Assembly (NCBI RefSeq): GCF_003597395.2
Contig: NC_133790.1
Coordinates: forward strand, 22,475,854-22,539,853
Source of the DNA: Chelonoidis abingdonii
Lineage: Eukaryota; Chordata; Testudines; Testudinidae
Length of the DNA: 64,000 nucleotides
Direction: 5' to 3'
The notes under the pieces are model-generated. The model searched no databases. It was not told where the DNA came from and was given only the letters and a program-made list of their open reading frames with translations. Both the position numbers and the translations under genes were made by a program. Of the stretch, positions 22,770 through 35,420 are shown piece by piece (position 1 is the first letter of the stretch; every line of letters begins with the position of its first letter).

Positions 22770-22866
22770 CAGGGGAGGCTCTAGACATTTCACCGCCCCA
22801 AGCAGGGTGACATGCCGCAGGGGGCGCTCTGCCAGCTAGGCGTGCTGGGGCCTGGAGCCACCCCTG
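22770..22866. mobile_element. Short hAT-type element
   Basis: Starts CAGGGGAGGCTCTAG and ends CTGGAGCCACCCCTG, inverted termini. Flanks ACAATGCC and ATAACGCC match at 6 of 8. The interior is GC-rich (GCCGCAGGGGGCGC). Confidence 0.65.
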
Positions 22867-22874
22867 ATAACGCC

Positions 22875-23015
22875 ACCCAATATAACACGAATTTGGATAT
22901 AACACAGTAAAGCAGTGCTTGGGGGGGGGGGGGCAGGGCTGTGCACTCCTATGAATCAAAGCAAGTTCAGTGTAACATGGCTTCACCTATAACGTGGTAA
23001 GATTTTTTGGCTCCC
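22875..23015. repeat. Dispersed turtle-type DNA repeat
   Basis: Has repeated TATAACACGA, GGATATAACAC and CCTATAACGTGG half-motifs around a G-run (22920-22932) and the tail TTTTTTGGCTCCC. I recognise this as an abundant turtle interspersed repeat; class uncertain. Confidence 0.5.
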
Positions 23016-23327
23016 AAGGAGGTATAGTATGAAACAAAACAACGATACTGTAAGGAATGGCTGTGGGAGAGCAAACAGTTACCCTAGTGCTTGACTCCAC
23101 CAATCCAAAGAAGATTGCCTTCTTGTCTCAGAATTACACCATTACACCAATGGTATCAGTTCTGGATAATACCCTAGTTTCTAGCTGTCCAGCTTTGAGT
23201 GTACACAGAACTGATCCCAGTGACATAATTCTTAGACCTAGAGTTTATGGACTAACCCCCCCGACTCTTCTGTTTACATTGACAATTGTCTTGTCATCAA
23301 CTCCCTACAAAAGGGGCCAGATGCAGC

Positions 23328-23603
23328 CAGGAGCAGCACTAGGGTTTCTGGTGCCCTAGGCGAAGGTCCTTCCGGGCTCCCGGTTGTTGGTGGCAATTTT
23401 GCGGTGGGGGGGAGGGGTCCTTCCGCACTCCCAGTCTTCGGGGCACTTCGGCGGCGGGTCCTGGAGCAAGTGAAGGACCCGCCGCAGAATTGCCGCCGCC
23501 AACCCAGAGCGCGGAAGGACCCCCAGCCGTCGAATTGCCGCCCTCCCAAATCCTGGTGCCCTAGGCGACCGCCTAGGTCGCCTACATGGAAGTGCCGGCC
23601 CTG
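23328..23603. mobile_element. GC-rich hAT-type element
   Basis: Flanked by perfect 8-bp duplications GATGCAGC (23320-23327 and 23604-23611). Termini CAGGAGCAGCACT and AGTGCCGGCCCTG are imperfect inverted repeats. The interior has GTGCCCTAGGCG at both ends and GC-rich filler. No transposase. Confidence 0.8.
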
Positions 23604-24118
23604 GATGCAGCAATGCTTCTTTGCATGGCAGCTCCTGCAGTTTCAGAAACTAGAGAAGCAGCACCACTGCTGCAATGTCTTTATGCCAGATTCCTCCAAT
23701 TAATGGCAGCACTTGCTAAAAGGTTCTACCAAGATGCAGCAGCTGATTTAATAAGAAGGCAATCCTCCACGGACAGAGAACTACTGAGCTCCCGTTTATT
23801 CAATGTAGAAATGTTCCTCAGTCATACCCAGCAGGGCTGTTTGTTTAAAGCAATGAGATATACGAGTGCTCTCTGGGGACATGAAGCTGAATTACATGGA
23901 AATATGCAAGTGTTTCATCAGGTCATGCTCACTTCTTACTGTCCTAGGAAACTACTATCTATCCTGATAACTGTTCCCCATGTACAGCCTGATATTTATA
24001 TTCACTGTCTTTACATACCTGGGCTGCTGTTTGCATAAACGTACCCCACTCCATTTGGGATGTGTATATATAAACATGGTAAAGTAATGTTCTATAGTGA
24101 AGTGGATATCAGCACATA

Positions 24119-24600
24119 GCAATGGTCCCACAACCTTTGAGGCTCATGCCCCCCGCTTTCTCCTGTCCACACACCCCTGGAACTGGAAGCACGGCTGCAG
24201 CTCCTGGGGGCGGGGAGGGTGAGGAAGGAACACAGATAGGGTAAAGGGCCAAGGCTGGGGCCCCAGTCAGGGTGTGGGGTAGGCTGGTAGCTGGGCCTGC
24301 TGCAAGATATGGCTCCACTTCCAGCCTTACCCCCAGCCTCGGCTCCAGGCTGAGAATGGAGCCACGGCTAGTGGCGAGGCTGGGAGCTGGCGTGGGGCCA
24401 TCAGCAGAGCTGTACTGAGGCTGGGGCTGGGGCCAGACACAGGAGCAGAGCTGGGGGTGTGGAGGGGCTGGATGGCACTCCCTCTCCACCCTCCATGGAG
24501 GCTGGCCTGGACCTCGTTGCACCCCCAGGACATTCCTCCACGGCCCCTTCAGGGGGTGTGCCCCACACTTTGGCGACCTTTGGCATACAGTGACAGAAGC
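24119..24600. repeat. Decayed GC-rich repeat, possibly hAT-type
   Basis: Opens CAATGGTCCCACAACC, like a hAT terminus, followed by a GC-rich body. A 174-codon minus-strand ORF here is low-complexity and matches no family I know. The right end could not be fixed. Confidence 0.35.
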
Positions 24601-24933
24601 ACACACAGTGTACATTTCCAAGACACCTCTCATTTAACAAAAAGGAGAGATATGTCCAGAACCATTTTCAGAAGCACTGCACCACTTATGCATACGGAGC
24701 ACGTTCTGATTCTGAAAGATAATATCCCCAGCAACACCATATTGTATGCTTTAATTGTAAAGTTTGAGTAAAGTTAACTCATGCTATAAAATGCTGAGGA
24801 ATGGAGGCATCCACAACACAACATCAAGTACCAAGAGATGTACAATAGGCAATATAAAAGGATCTCCACAGTTGGTCTCCCTCCTCCCCAAATCCTAATC
24901 CAATCTTTCCACTTTAACTTGTGTTTTACTTAC

Positions 24934-24988
24934 CCCTCTGTTCTCTGGTTCAGGTCTCTGTCCCTGCGGTCGCGGTGGAGTTTTTTCT
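24934..24988 (-). CDS. RNF185: RNF185 exon 5
   Basis: 55 nt between acceptor cttttccag and donor gtaagt. Encodes REKTPPRPQGQRPEPENRG, the Pro/Gln/Arg linker, nearly identical to human. Confidence 0.96.
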
Positions 24989-25551
24989 CTGGAAAAGACA
25001 GCAGACTTAGTATAAACATAGCGATATATGGTGTGCTATTAGTTTCCTGCCCTGGCCAGTAAAATAGAACCAACATTAATTGCTCTTTCACAGATGTCCA
25101 GAGACCACTGAATTGTTGCAGCAGACTTGTGTGTAGTTAGCTTACTAGCAGGGGCCAACAGACCCATCAGTTAATTGAACCTCCAGTTCCAAATCCACAA
25201 ATTGAGATTCTACATTTCTGTGCAGCAACATCCTTGTTACATTTCACAATTAAGGGAGCTTGAAAACTGTGATCAACCCAATGAACATCCTGTCCAAGTT
25301 GTCCTAGTCAGGTAATATTTTGCACAATGTGCCATCTTCAGTTAGTAATTAGTGTTCAATTCAGTTAAAATAGATTTCCACAGACAAGCAAGAAACAGGG
25401 TGTGGGAATCCAGGTCCTGGGAGAGCCAGGATGTATTTGGCAGACATTATCACCTCCCCTAAGTTTTGGCCATCTCTTATCTGACACATCAACTGTATAA
25501 TAATTAGGTATGTGGTTTCCACAAAGAAGAGGCTGCATTTAGATTCCTTAC
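24989..25551 (-). other. RNF185: RNF185 intron 4
   Basis: Short unique intron. Nothing else recognised. Confidence 0.6.
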
Positions 25552-25664
25552 CTGGGGTCCTGCTGCCCAGTACTACCCCTTCCATACAGAGGAATAACTT
25601 TATCTCGACTGATTCCTGCTTTACATACTGGACACACCTGCCTGTTTGGCCTGGTCTCCAACCA
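25552..25664 (-). CDS. RNF185: RNF185 exon 4 (end of RING)
   Basis: 113 nt between acceptor ctcttgtag and donor gtaagg. Starts at Trp68 and encodes [20 protein letters not shown], carrying the last RING zinc pair Cys78/Cys81, then [17 protein letters not shown]. Confidence 0.97.
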
Positions 25665-26379
25665 CTACAAGAGAAAAATAAAACAAAATAAATAAGGCAC
25701 TATGAGAACAATGGAACAATAACAACATGCAAATATATCTCACACAGCCACACAAAAGTCAGCCAAATGGAATTCTACAGCTATTCTGAAAACCAAGGAG
25801 GCAAACTGCCTACCCTTTGGAAATACCAAAGTGCCTCAGATTTGGGCAGTACTTGCTGTAGTTTAGTATAATAAACTGCTATATCACATCTGCTGAAGTG
25901 TACATTTGTAAATTGGGCTGAGAAAACTGGGAAAACTACACTGTAGAAACAACCCCACACTGGCCTGGGGAAGGAAGGACTAGTCTTGTCTCATCTCTTG
26001 TTTCTATGATTCTAACATACACAGAGTAGGGGTGTAACAGTAAGAGTGGCAAGAAAAGTGCTTCAAGTTTTTTTCTACATACTAAGCCCTCTTGTCTGCC
26101 ATATGTAAACTCTCCTCCCTGAATCACTAAATATTTGAGTGGTTAAGACCCTGAAAAAAAAGGGTCTTTGGGCTTATACCTCTCTTCCTCTGGAAAAGTG
26201 GATTGCAAATGATTGCATGTTAAGTTTCATTAGTGCATTCTGGTTGCCCTGGAGAGAAGCAAGTGTGCTTAGAAAGAGAAGGGGATATTGCAGCTTCTGA
26301 CAGAATACCCGAGAGGTCTGAGGGGGTTATTGTGTAATAAGAGCTGATGAAAGACAAAGTAAAAAGAAAACGATCTTAC
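25665..26379 (-). other. RNF185: RNF185 intron 3
   Basis: Unique intron. A short CR1-tail-like TTTCTATGATTCTA lies near 26000. Confidence 0.5.
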
Positions 26380-26398
26380 CTGGTGTAAACAAGGCCAA
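26380..26398 (-). CDS. RNF185: RNF185 exon 3, 19-nt microexon
   Basis: Between acceptor taccaacag and donor gtaaga lies a 19-nt exon. Joined to the split TG from exon 2 it reads CWPCLHQ, supplying RING ligands Cys61 and Cys64. Without it the frame shifts (19 is not a multiple of three) and the RING is broken. Exon 2 ends phase 2 and exon 4 begins phase 0, so the microexon is required by phase as well as by sequence. Confidence 0.95.
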
Positions 26399-28231
26399 CT
26401 GTTGGTATTCCCAGGGTGATTTGATAACAGGACAGAAAGAGAAAAAGGTAAAAAAAATGTAGTTAGTAACTTACACTGAGATTTGGAAAATATAGAGAGT
26501 ATATTGGGGACAGCACACCTAAGGGGCAGCAGAAGGTTAAAGAATCGGCAATGTCAGTACCATAACTTTGCATAAGAACAAACTGAACTTCTGAAAGTAC
26601 AGCAAAAGTCAAACCTCTTCTGGCCCTTCCAGTTTTTCAATCTGACACTAGGTTGCCAAATGGACAGAAACCACACCACAACAATTGGTCCCTGTACTCT
26701 CCCCATCTAGAAGTTTCACCGCCTTAGATATCAGCACAAGAGGCATACACAAAGGCTTAAATTCATCCTTCTAGGCCTTTTCGCACAGATTCTGCTCACT
26801 GATCCCATGAGCTTACGTCCTAATCGAAGATGCAAATTAAAAAGATGCCAACTGAATGACGTTAAGATCCTGAGAATCACATGGCTAAAATATTGGGAAA
26901 GATATGGAGAAATGTACATTATGCATCACACTGTTAATTCTAAAATGGGCATGCAGTATGAGGAACAGAGTAGGGTTATTCTAATTTCTCCTTTAAGACA
27001 CTTTACTTCAATTAAAGTCCTTGTGGCAACTTTAAAAAAGTCAAAACCAAACAGAAACAGGCCACAAAATAAGACTACTTATCAAAAGACACTGCAATCA
27101 ACTGCTCTCCAAGTGGTATAAACAATACGCAGATTGTCCACCTAAAGACTGGTCCTTCAATCCTGGTGTAAAGTCACCCCAGTTAGGTGGTTTAATCAAA
27201 AAGTTGTGATCACAAGAAGGTTTCATTGTAAAAAAAAAAAGCCAGATAACAAGCACCTACAGCTGAAATGTTGACACCAGAAACCAAATTCTACTTGCTT
27301 TCACCCACGCAACCACACAGGTTTAACTGAGACCTGAATTTAATCCATAGTGCTTAAAACCCTACACAATTAGCAATGTCAACCCTTGCTAACTGTTGCA
27401 TTAAAAAAAAAAAATTAGGGAAAGAGGGTTATTTCCTGTATCATTCCGTCTTTCAACTACACCAAAACAGTAACATTTGAGGCAAAAGATACCGTTGCAG
27501 CACACTGAAGTATTGTGGGAAAGCAGGGCAATCTACTTCAACGCTCAAACCCAGACAAGACACATGGGAGGCATAACATTTTCACTGTGTTTATGGGACA
27601 TCTGCTCACATTGGACAGACGGTGGACCTGAAGAGCTAGTGCCACTCCCAAGATGGTATAGGGAAAGAAAAATAACCTCACAACAAAAACGGTCTCTCTA
27701 CAACATTTCTGCCAGCACTAGCAGTGAAAGGAGGCCTGCGATGAGGGTGTGATTTGCCTAAAAATTCATAATTTGGACTCCAGAGCCTGCTTCAAGGACA
27801 AGGTGCAAAGCAGATCCAGGTATGGGTGGGTTACAGAGGAATTTAGACCCAAACAGTGGGTGTGTGCCAAGCCAGAAGGCATGAATGAGAATAATATTGC
27901 TCTGCCAAATTATATTAATCAAGGCTGTGCAATTTAGTTTTCAGCCCAACAATCCAGAGGGCTACCGAAAGCTAAACTTAAGGAGACCAACACTAGCCTG
28001 GAGTAACTGCATATTTAACAGAAAAATGGATCTGGGGGCAGAACAGTAAGTTACCAAATTTCTGCTTATAGCATTCAATTCCAAGTCCATAATCCCATTC
28101 ACATTTTAAGATTGCAAGGCTGGACTTTTCATCTGACATTTAACCTTGTCACATCCTCAGCTCCTGGATGATAAAAGTGTGTTTGTCCCAGACCCATATT
28201 CTGGCCTACCTAAGGAAAGCAGAATACTGAC
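26399..28231 (-). other. RNF185: RNF185 intron 2
   Basis: Unique intron with short A-runs (27231, 27404). No exon or clear repeat seen. Confidence 0.5.
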
Positions 28232-28463
28232 CAAAAGAGGTGCCCACACAGGCTGATAACCGCATCCTTGGCAGTGTCTAAACAGATGTTGCATTCAAAA
28301 GTGCTGTCCTGATTAGTATTGTCCCCAGCACCATTACTACTGCTGCTGCCACTGGTCCCTCCAGTGCTGGAGTTTTCAGCGGATGTAGACGCTGTGGGCC
28401 CTTTACTTGCCATCCTCAGGAATTAATCAGATCCAAGATCAGTAAAATCTTCCGACTGGAATC
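28232..28463 (-). CDS. RNF185: RNF185 exon 2 (start codon; coding 28413-28232)
   Basis: Acceptor tctgtctcatag at 28464, then 50 nt of 5' UTR and ATG at 28413. An in-frame TAA four codons upstream fixes this start; context AGGATGG is good. Encodes a Ser/Gly/Asn-rich N-terminus, then the RING start [20 protein letters not shown]. The donor gtcagt at 28231 splits Cys61. The reading frame that continues past the donor is intron. Confidence 0.96.
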
Positions 28464-29109
28464 CTATGAGACAGAGAAAAAGAAATTCCAGTTGCATTAC
28501 TGTTACATTATTGTCCTATTTGAAACTGAAAGAAGAAAAAAATATTCAGATTACTTGCCCAAGGACCATTTGGATCCCACATTACAACATCTCAATTTTA
28601 TGGCAGCCAAGAGGAGTCTTTTTTTAGAAGTCAAGCTATCTTGAATATCTGTCATATGACCTAGCTGTTGATATCACCTACATTTTAAAATTCTGGGTGC
28701 ACTGACTGACTAGCACATTAAACCCCAAGGCTGAAAATTAAGACAGGTTTCCCATCTCCATCTTCTTGTAAATGTTACCAAAGAGCAGTTACTCTTTGCA
28801 AAGTGTATTGTTGATACGTGTATTTAGTCATATGTGCTCTTCCCAAAATTCAGTACAGGGCACAAATTTCTGAGCACAGGCTGAAAAGGAGTTTAACAAA
28901 GGACCATGTCAGGAGATCACGTCACACCTTTCTTCTAGAATTCAGTGAGGTTTACAAGAAAACTAAAGAGGTCTTTTTTATCCCCCCCCCCCCCACAAAC
29001 ACTCAGGTTGAACATACAGGTCATTCAATGCACCTAGGATTTTTTTTTTACATCCATTAGTTCAGGTTACCAGGAGCCCAGGAAAAGAAGGTGGATGGAA
29101 GTGATCCTC

Positions 29110-30140
29110 ACACCAGGGTGGATTGATTTAAATCATCAATTTTAGATGTGTGTTTCACATTGGTATTTTTTAGTTATTTTTCTCAAGACAGGTTGATTCT
29201 CATTGGCTGGTTGGTAAAAATTAAAAAATGTTGACTTGCAACTGAATCCAGCCTTTGTACTAAATTTGGTACTTTTTTATGCTAGCCACGGGATACAATA
29301 TATCTATATACATTTATTTAAGCAATTATACAGTTTAATTTACATTTATGGAGATGCTTAATTTTTACATTTTTATTATGTTAGAAAAATGGTAAATGCG
29401 TTTTTTCTTATTTACTAGATAAGTTTTTTGTTTTTTAAACTTGTGATTTGTGTCAAGCTCCTTTTGGAGGCTGTTTGGAATTCACTTAAACTGCACAAAC
29501 AAAAACAGCATTTTAAATTTTGGTTTTAAATAGAACTACCTTAAATGTACCGGATACATAAGAAAAAAAAGAGTATCAATAATGTTTTGCATTTTAAACT
29601 AGATGATGTATTAAACAAAGGAAGCATTATCTGTAGTTAGTGAACAGAAATTAGTGTTTCTGGTCACCATGTCATTCAAGATTTTAGAATCAGTAGACCT
29701 CATCTTCTTATACCTGAGTTTTATTCCTAGATTGGGAGAGGAAGACAAGTTTTCCTGCTTTTTCCTCTTAACTTCGACTGAACTAGCTATTGAACTGAAC
29801 TAGCTGAATAAACTAAAATTTAAAAAGTTAGCCTCTTCTGCAGGTGCAAGAGAGTATCTGCTCTGAAAATCTGGTTTAGAACTTCAACAAATTTGGGTTC
29901 CAGATCCTTACAACAGTTCAGTGAGTCTGACTTTCTTTGAAACTCAGCAGCAAACATATACTGCTTAATATTTTTTGTATTTAATTTCAAATTATTTAAT
30001 TATATAACAATAAGTTTAGGCCTTAACAGATTGTCAATTTCAAAGTTACCTAATTACATGTATTTTTTTTTAAATATATATTTAGTTTAAATTGAAAAAT
30101 TCCAATATATTTATTTTTAAACCTTGTTTCTTATCCCTCT
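29110..30140. repeat. AT-rich dispersed repeat
   Basis: Opens CCAGGGTGGATTGATTTAAA and stays strongly AT-rich. The GATTGATTTAAATC motif marks a sauropsid DNA-repeat family I recognise only loosely. The right end is uncertain. Confidence 0.45.
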
Positions 30141-32358
30141 CACTGCTGTCATGGCCATGGGTGGAAGTGAACAGTGAACATTTCTAGCAATTATGTTGCA
30201 GAAGCACCCAGTATACTAAGGACTGAACATCCCAGTTGTTTGTACAGCTCACAGGCTCTTGACTCATGTTCACATATTACCTGTGCAGCACATATGGTAT
30301 GTCTACTCAGCAAGATTCTCTCTCTTTTTATTTCTTTCTGCTAAAACATAACTACCATAAACCTTAGTATGGGATTTCCATGACATGCAAATCCCGAAGC
30401 ACTTTACAGAATGGAGGCAGCATGGGTACAAGACATGTAGATCCCAGGGAATAGATATACTTTTTATTATTTGATACAAATACCAAATGTCTACTCTGAT
30501 TTTTAATCCAGAAATCAAGAACAAATCTATACCTGCTGAGTCAGTCACAATTAACCAAGAAAAAACGATTAAAAAAAAATAAGGAGCTCAGATACCAAGA
30601 TGCTGAAAGTCTATAAATCATAGATACTATAAATCAAAGAAACAGATGACTGTCTAAAACTTTCACAAGTACACAGAAATTAATTATTTGGAAAGGGCAA
30701 CTAGAACCTTTCATAAACTACTGACTGCATAACTTACCCCACAAGTACTAAAAAGGTCACCTCAGCTTCCTGAGTAATGCTGAAGCACACATACAGAGCT
30801 GTAAAACAAAACTTCAGTATCTCCAGCTTTTATCCCAGTGTTTTTGTCATACAATGCAATTCTGCTGCAGGACTAAAGAAGTGTCAAGCCTGAGCCCAAT
30901 TAAAGTATTGCATCAATGACACCACAACAGAACAAATGGGGAAGGAGAAGAGATTTATTTCTACAGAGCTTTTTCACTCAGTTACATCATTTTGCCTGGG
31001 GTCCCAGAAGGACAGCTCAGCATTCACAACTACTGTGCCTTAACGCACACTGCCTCTCAGCACTGCTGACTCCTAGCATTTCACAGCATGGCTTCATTTA
31101 CCCTCATCAGCAAGGCAGTTTCCCCTTGTTATTTAAAAAAAAATGCTTTAGTACAGGACAGGTGGAAATGCTACCAATTCCCAAACTACACATTAAAAAA
31201 CAATTTTCACTGTTCTCATGCATCCTTTCTGCCAGAATCTTTAGCAGCATTAGCTTATCTTGCTCAGATAATGAATGTTTAAATGAACCCCAATAACAAA
31301 AAAAATCCAAAACTGAAGCAAGAAGCTAATGTTTAAAGTACCAGGATTCGCTCATGTGCTATTCTGCTTTAAATATTGGTTTAATATTTTAGTAGTAGGA
31401 GAGATAGGGGAAGGATTTACCCCTATAGATTTTGGGATCCATAGCATGAATTTTCAGACCTGAATTTAATGTTCTTTTTAAAGCAGATTTGGTCATAATG
31501 CAAGAGAGAAACCAGAAACACAAAAAGGCTTAATTACTTCTGTTTCTGCCAATATCTTCCTTCACCCCACTTGAGCTGTCAGGTGACCCAGTTCAGCTTT
31601 TCTCCCACAAAAGCCGTTGTACTTTCTCCAGTGCTGACCTATACTCCTGAAAAGAAAGACCTTCCTGACCCTGTAACTGCACCTCCTCCAAGTCTCTCTT
31701 CAGTACCTCTTTCAGACCTAATGCCCCCTTAGGAATTCATCAATTAAAAAGATAAAAAGATTACAAACATAATTAATAAGATAAGACAATAACAAGTAAC
31801 CTTATGAGCATGTACTGTCGAAGACTGTCTCATTCACCCACTTTGTTGTAATCTCTCACTGATGCACAATGTGTCTTATTGAACCTAGTTTGTAATAAAC
31901 TCTTTGGAGCAGGAAGGGACAATCTTATATTTATCTGTAAGCTATGGCAAGAAAAAAAAAAACTCTATGGTATTCGTACAAACAGTCTATTATATATACA
32001 TTTGAAATAAAATGAGAAGGATTGAAGACCAGAGAGCAAGAAGCATTACATTGCTTCAATCCATTAATAACTGTACCTTATGTTCAACTAGAATAATTCA
32101 TAATCAGAGATAATCAAGATGAACCACCTCATTTACCAACCCCTGCAGCCCTGTTAAAAAAACAGAGTACTAGCGAGAGTACACTTAAGAAAATAAATAA
32201 ACATAAGCCAGCCCTTCTTTGTATTCGATTCAGTGCTCAATAAAAGGACACCATATGCACCTCAGGACCACTGTGCCCTTTCAGTGTATTTAAACAACAA
32301 AAAGTGTCTTATTAAAAAGTGGGAGAAAGAATGGGTATAATGTAATAACATCTAGGTT

Positions 32359-32668
32359 CAGGGTAGGCAACTAAATGGACAGCTGCCTGGAGGCGGACCA
32401 GTGGGAATATCCAGTGGGCACTCACACTGCTTGGGTCCTGACCAGCAGACCAGGGCGCTCTCCATTTTAATTTAATTTTAAATGAAGCTTCTTAAACATT
32501 TTAGAAACCTTATTTACTTTACGCACAACAACAGTTTAGTTATATATTATAGGCTTACAGAAAGAGACCTTCTAAAACGTTAAAATGTATTACTGGGGCA
32601 CGAAACCTTAAATTAGAGTGAAGAAATTAAGACTCGGCACACCACTTCTGAAAGGTTGCCGACCCCGA
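32359..32668 (-). mobile_element. hAT-type element with perfect target duplication
   Basis: Flanked by TCTAGGTT on both sides (32351-32358, 32669-32676). Left end CAGGGTAGGCAAC, right end GGTTGCCGACCCCGA, inverted. The internal TAAATTAGAGTGAAGAAATT and CTTCTAAAACGTTAAAATGT are typical of an abundant sauropsid family, sense on the minus strand. Non-autonomous. Confidence 0.85.
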
Positions 32669-32844
32669 TCTAGGTTTACTAAACCTTTGTCCTTTGACCA
32701 GCTCTTCAAGGCCCAACTCACAAATGCCAGGACCATTAAAGAAACTGAAGGAAGGAGAAGGTGCAACAGTTAGTTCTGACCTCATGGCACGTTTTCAAAG
32801 ATTTTCCACTTTTCTTCCCTTGTTCTTTGTTATCAAGACATTTC

Positions 32845-33040
32845 CATGAAAACAAAGTATTTGTTTCTTAAGTGTCCATCTGTTCCTACTGTTTATTCCC
32901 CCATTTGAAATCATCATCCTCTGTGATATCACAACTGGTTGCTGTGGAAATGACTGATATCACAGTGCATTACTACTTGACATGGGGAACAAACAGCAGG
33001 AACAGATGAACTGTTAAGAAAAAATGAACTTGTTTTCATG
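32845..33040. repeat. Long imperfect inverted repeat (MITE-like hairpin)
   Basis: The left arm 32845-32931 and right arm 32955-33040 are about 80% complementary. Both outer ends are CATGAAAACAA, both share CATCTGTTCCT, and both inner ends are CTGTGATATCA, around a 23-base centre. Weaker pairing continues outward past the CATG. Confidence 0.75.
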
Positions 33041-35224
33041 CAGATGTCCTTAAACAAACAAAAAGGGCGGGGGGAGAAGACTTCTCTGGAGCCAGTCTGG
33101 TTGAAAGAGCAAATGAATATGTGAGGAGAAAGAGGGCTTTAAGAAGCAGATGGCACTCTGGGGCCTGAAGGTTCCATGGCAGTTCAGAGCAACAGATGGT
33201 CTGAGAGACTGAGGAGGAAATAATAGCATGGGAGACTGGTGAGGTTTATGTGCTCATCTGTGCACCTGCAAGAAACAACTGAGGAGAAGATACCCACAAA
33301 ATATTTAGGAAATATATTCTAAAGACACAGAGTGGAGCAGAGAAGTGGGGGAACGATGAACCAGGAAACGCAGGGCTGGAGCATCAGCCAGTGAAAGAGA
33401 CCAAGTGTATGGATCTAAGAGAAATTAGAGATTTTCCAGAGATACAGCAATTTGCCTCTGAAAACTATGAGTAACTTCACAAGAAAAAAAAAAAAAAAAG
33501 AGATCATGACATTTTAAATTAAAGCATCCAAAAATCTCAATGACAAAGAGCACAGATGGACAATAATTCAGAGTGCAGGATAGAAAGCATCAGACGATGT
33601 TGTCACCTAAGTTATAAATCATATTTATAGGATATATACAATGTTCAGAAGTGTTTGCTTTATAATGTTAGTTATTTCATAAATATTAAGAATCACTGCT
33701 TTCCAATTGGGATCTAGGTCACTGACTACATATTAACATTTTTAATTATTTCTCTTTGCTGTATATCTTAAATATTAGATTTAAAGGAACACTGTCAGAT
33801 TAAAACACCTGTACAGAAAAATAAGTTTCTTTGCTCGTTTTACTAATGTGTCACAGTGTTATATTACTAAAGAAATTACTAAAAGTTGAAGAATTTTTCC
33901 AGTCTAGTTTCCTTCTCATGACAGATTCTGTTTTGTTCAAGTTCTAAATTTCCCTCTGCTTGGACAATGAAAATTTCGGGTTCACTTTCTTCTGATGTAC
34001 TAGCACAAAGTTACAATGTTTTTGTTGCAAACATGGCAATCCAAATTTTAAAATGATCTGTTTTCATTAATATTATAAAAGTTTCAAGAAAATCTCTCTC
34101 TCGATACTAGGTTTAGAAGAAGACCCTCAGACATAAAACAAAACACAAATCTGAAACCTACGACGTGAGACTTCTCTGAACTTCAAGTGTACCTAACATA
34201 TGGTCACAGATCACTTTTTCTGCAAGAGCTGATGTTTCCTGACAGCCCCATGAAAAACAGTAAGTTTATTTTCTGACATTCACAGCATGTACATTCCTGC
34301 TGAAGTAAAACTGTTAATTATTAAACATACATTTACCTAGTTGCCTCTTTATTCCCTTCCCCCATCTCCTGATAGGTTATGTTTCGACTCACTCTTTAGA
34401 TAATCAGTCATGCATGTTTTATTCTCCCTTTGCAGTTTTTATGTTGCTGTGCTGTATATGCCCTTCAGGGTTAGATGAAGTGGTCCCCACATATATATGT
34501 AGACTGAACATCAATTTAAAACACCATCTTGCACATTAATCTACTATTCAGAGACACATTTAATTCAGTGAGACTCTTCACAAACTTATGTTAGAGAATT
34601 AGAATGCAGGATTGAGGCCTATGTTTAAAAAGTGATTTGGAATCCATTGAGAGGAAATGTGATATACAAATGCAAGGTACTTTGTTAGTATAAAAAGAAT
34701 ATTGTGAACACCAAGCATGTAAAAGACAAAGATAGCGTAGAACAGAACAAAGCTCTCTCCCATCCATTAAACAGATAACAGACTCAAACAGAACTTGGAA
34801 TGAAGCCTATGAACACACTTCTTTTTTAAACCAGGGCAAATCTAAGGGATAAAGAAAACTGATATAATCAGTTAGATAACGCCAGAAAAAAATATTCAGA
34901 TGATATTAGATTATGTAATATGTTTTACAGGATTAAATCGATCATAAATGTACTACGTGGACTATTTATTCCAACTTGATAGGTTGCCAGGGGAGGTTTT
35001 ATTTGAAATTAAAAAAAATAAAAAAGAAGAATTGTTTTTATGTGGTTTAAAGCATATACAGGAATCCCAGAGGGGAATTAAAATATATCAGAAGTTACTA
35101 CATTTGAAGATAAGAACTAAAACCCAAATATTAATCTATTTATAAATAGCCACATCTTTGATGGACACTTATGAAACATTTTAGGTCCTTGGGGAGAAAA
35201 AAAAATCTAAATGTAAAGAGCGAC

Positions 35225-35420
35225 AAATAATGTTAAGAGGGCGAAGCACTTTACAAAGGAGTGTAAATTATCCCAATTTTTACAGACAGGGAAACCAAAT
35301 AATTGTTTCCCTGCAGAAACACAGGAACCCAGAAGCAAAAAGGAGAATAGAATCCAAGTCTCCTTGCTATTGGACTCCTGCTCCAACCACTGAGCAGTAC
35401 CATCTGCCTCAGCTGCAAAA
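35225..35420 (-). repeat. MIR/CORE-SINE-like fragment
   Basis: Contains AAGCACTTTACAAAG, CCCAATTTTTACAGACAGGG, AAACC and a distal CTCCAACCACTGAGCAG, the order seen in MIR-type SINEs. Strongly diverged. Confidence 0.45.

Larger units (their letters stand above)
22102..24933 (-). other. RNF185: RNF185 intron 5
   Basis: Repeat-rich intron: small hAT-type element (22770-22866), an adjoining turtle-type repeat (22875-23015), a third GC-rich hAT-type element (23328-23603) and a decayed GC-rich repeat (about 24119-24600). ORFs over the GC-rich repeats are not genes. Confidence 0.6.

Noticed and set aside
24109..24633. 174-codon minus-strand ORF in RNF185 intron 5
   Set aside because: Lies over a GC-rich decayed repeat, is low in complexity and has no family match.
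28210..28231. RNF185 N-terminal frame continuing past 28232 to a stop
   Set aside because: A good donor (gtcagt) and the 19-nt microexon restore the conserved RING, so the extension is intron.
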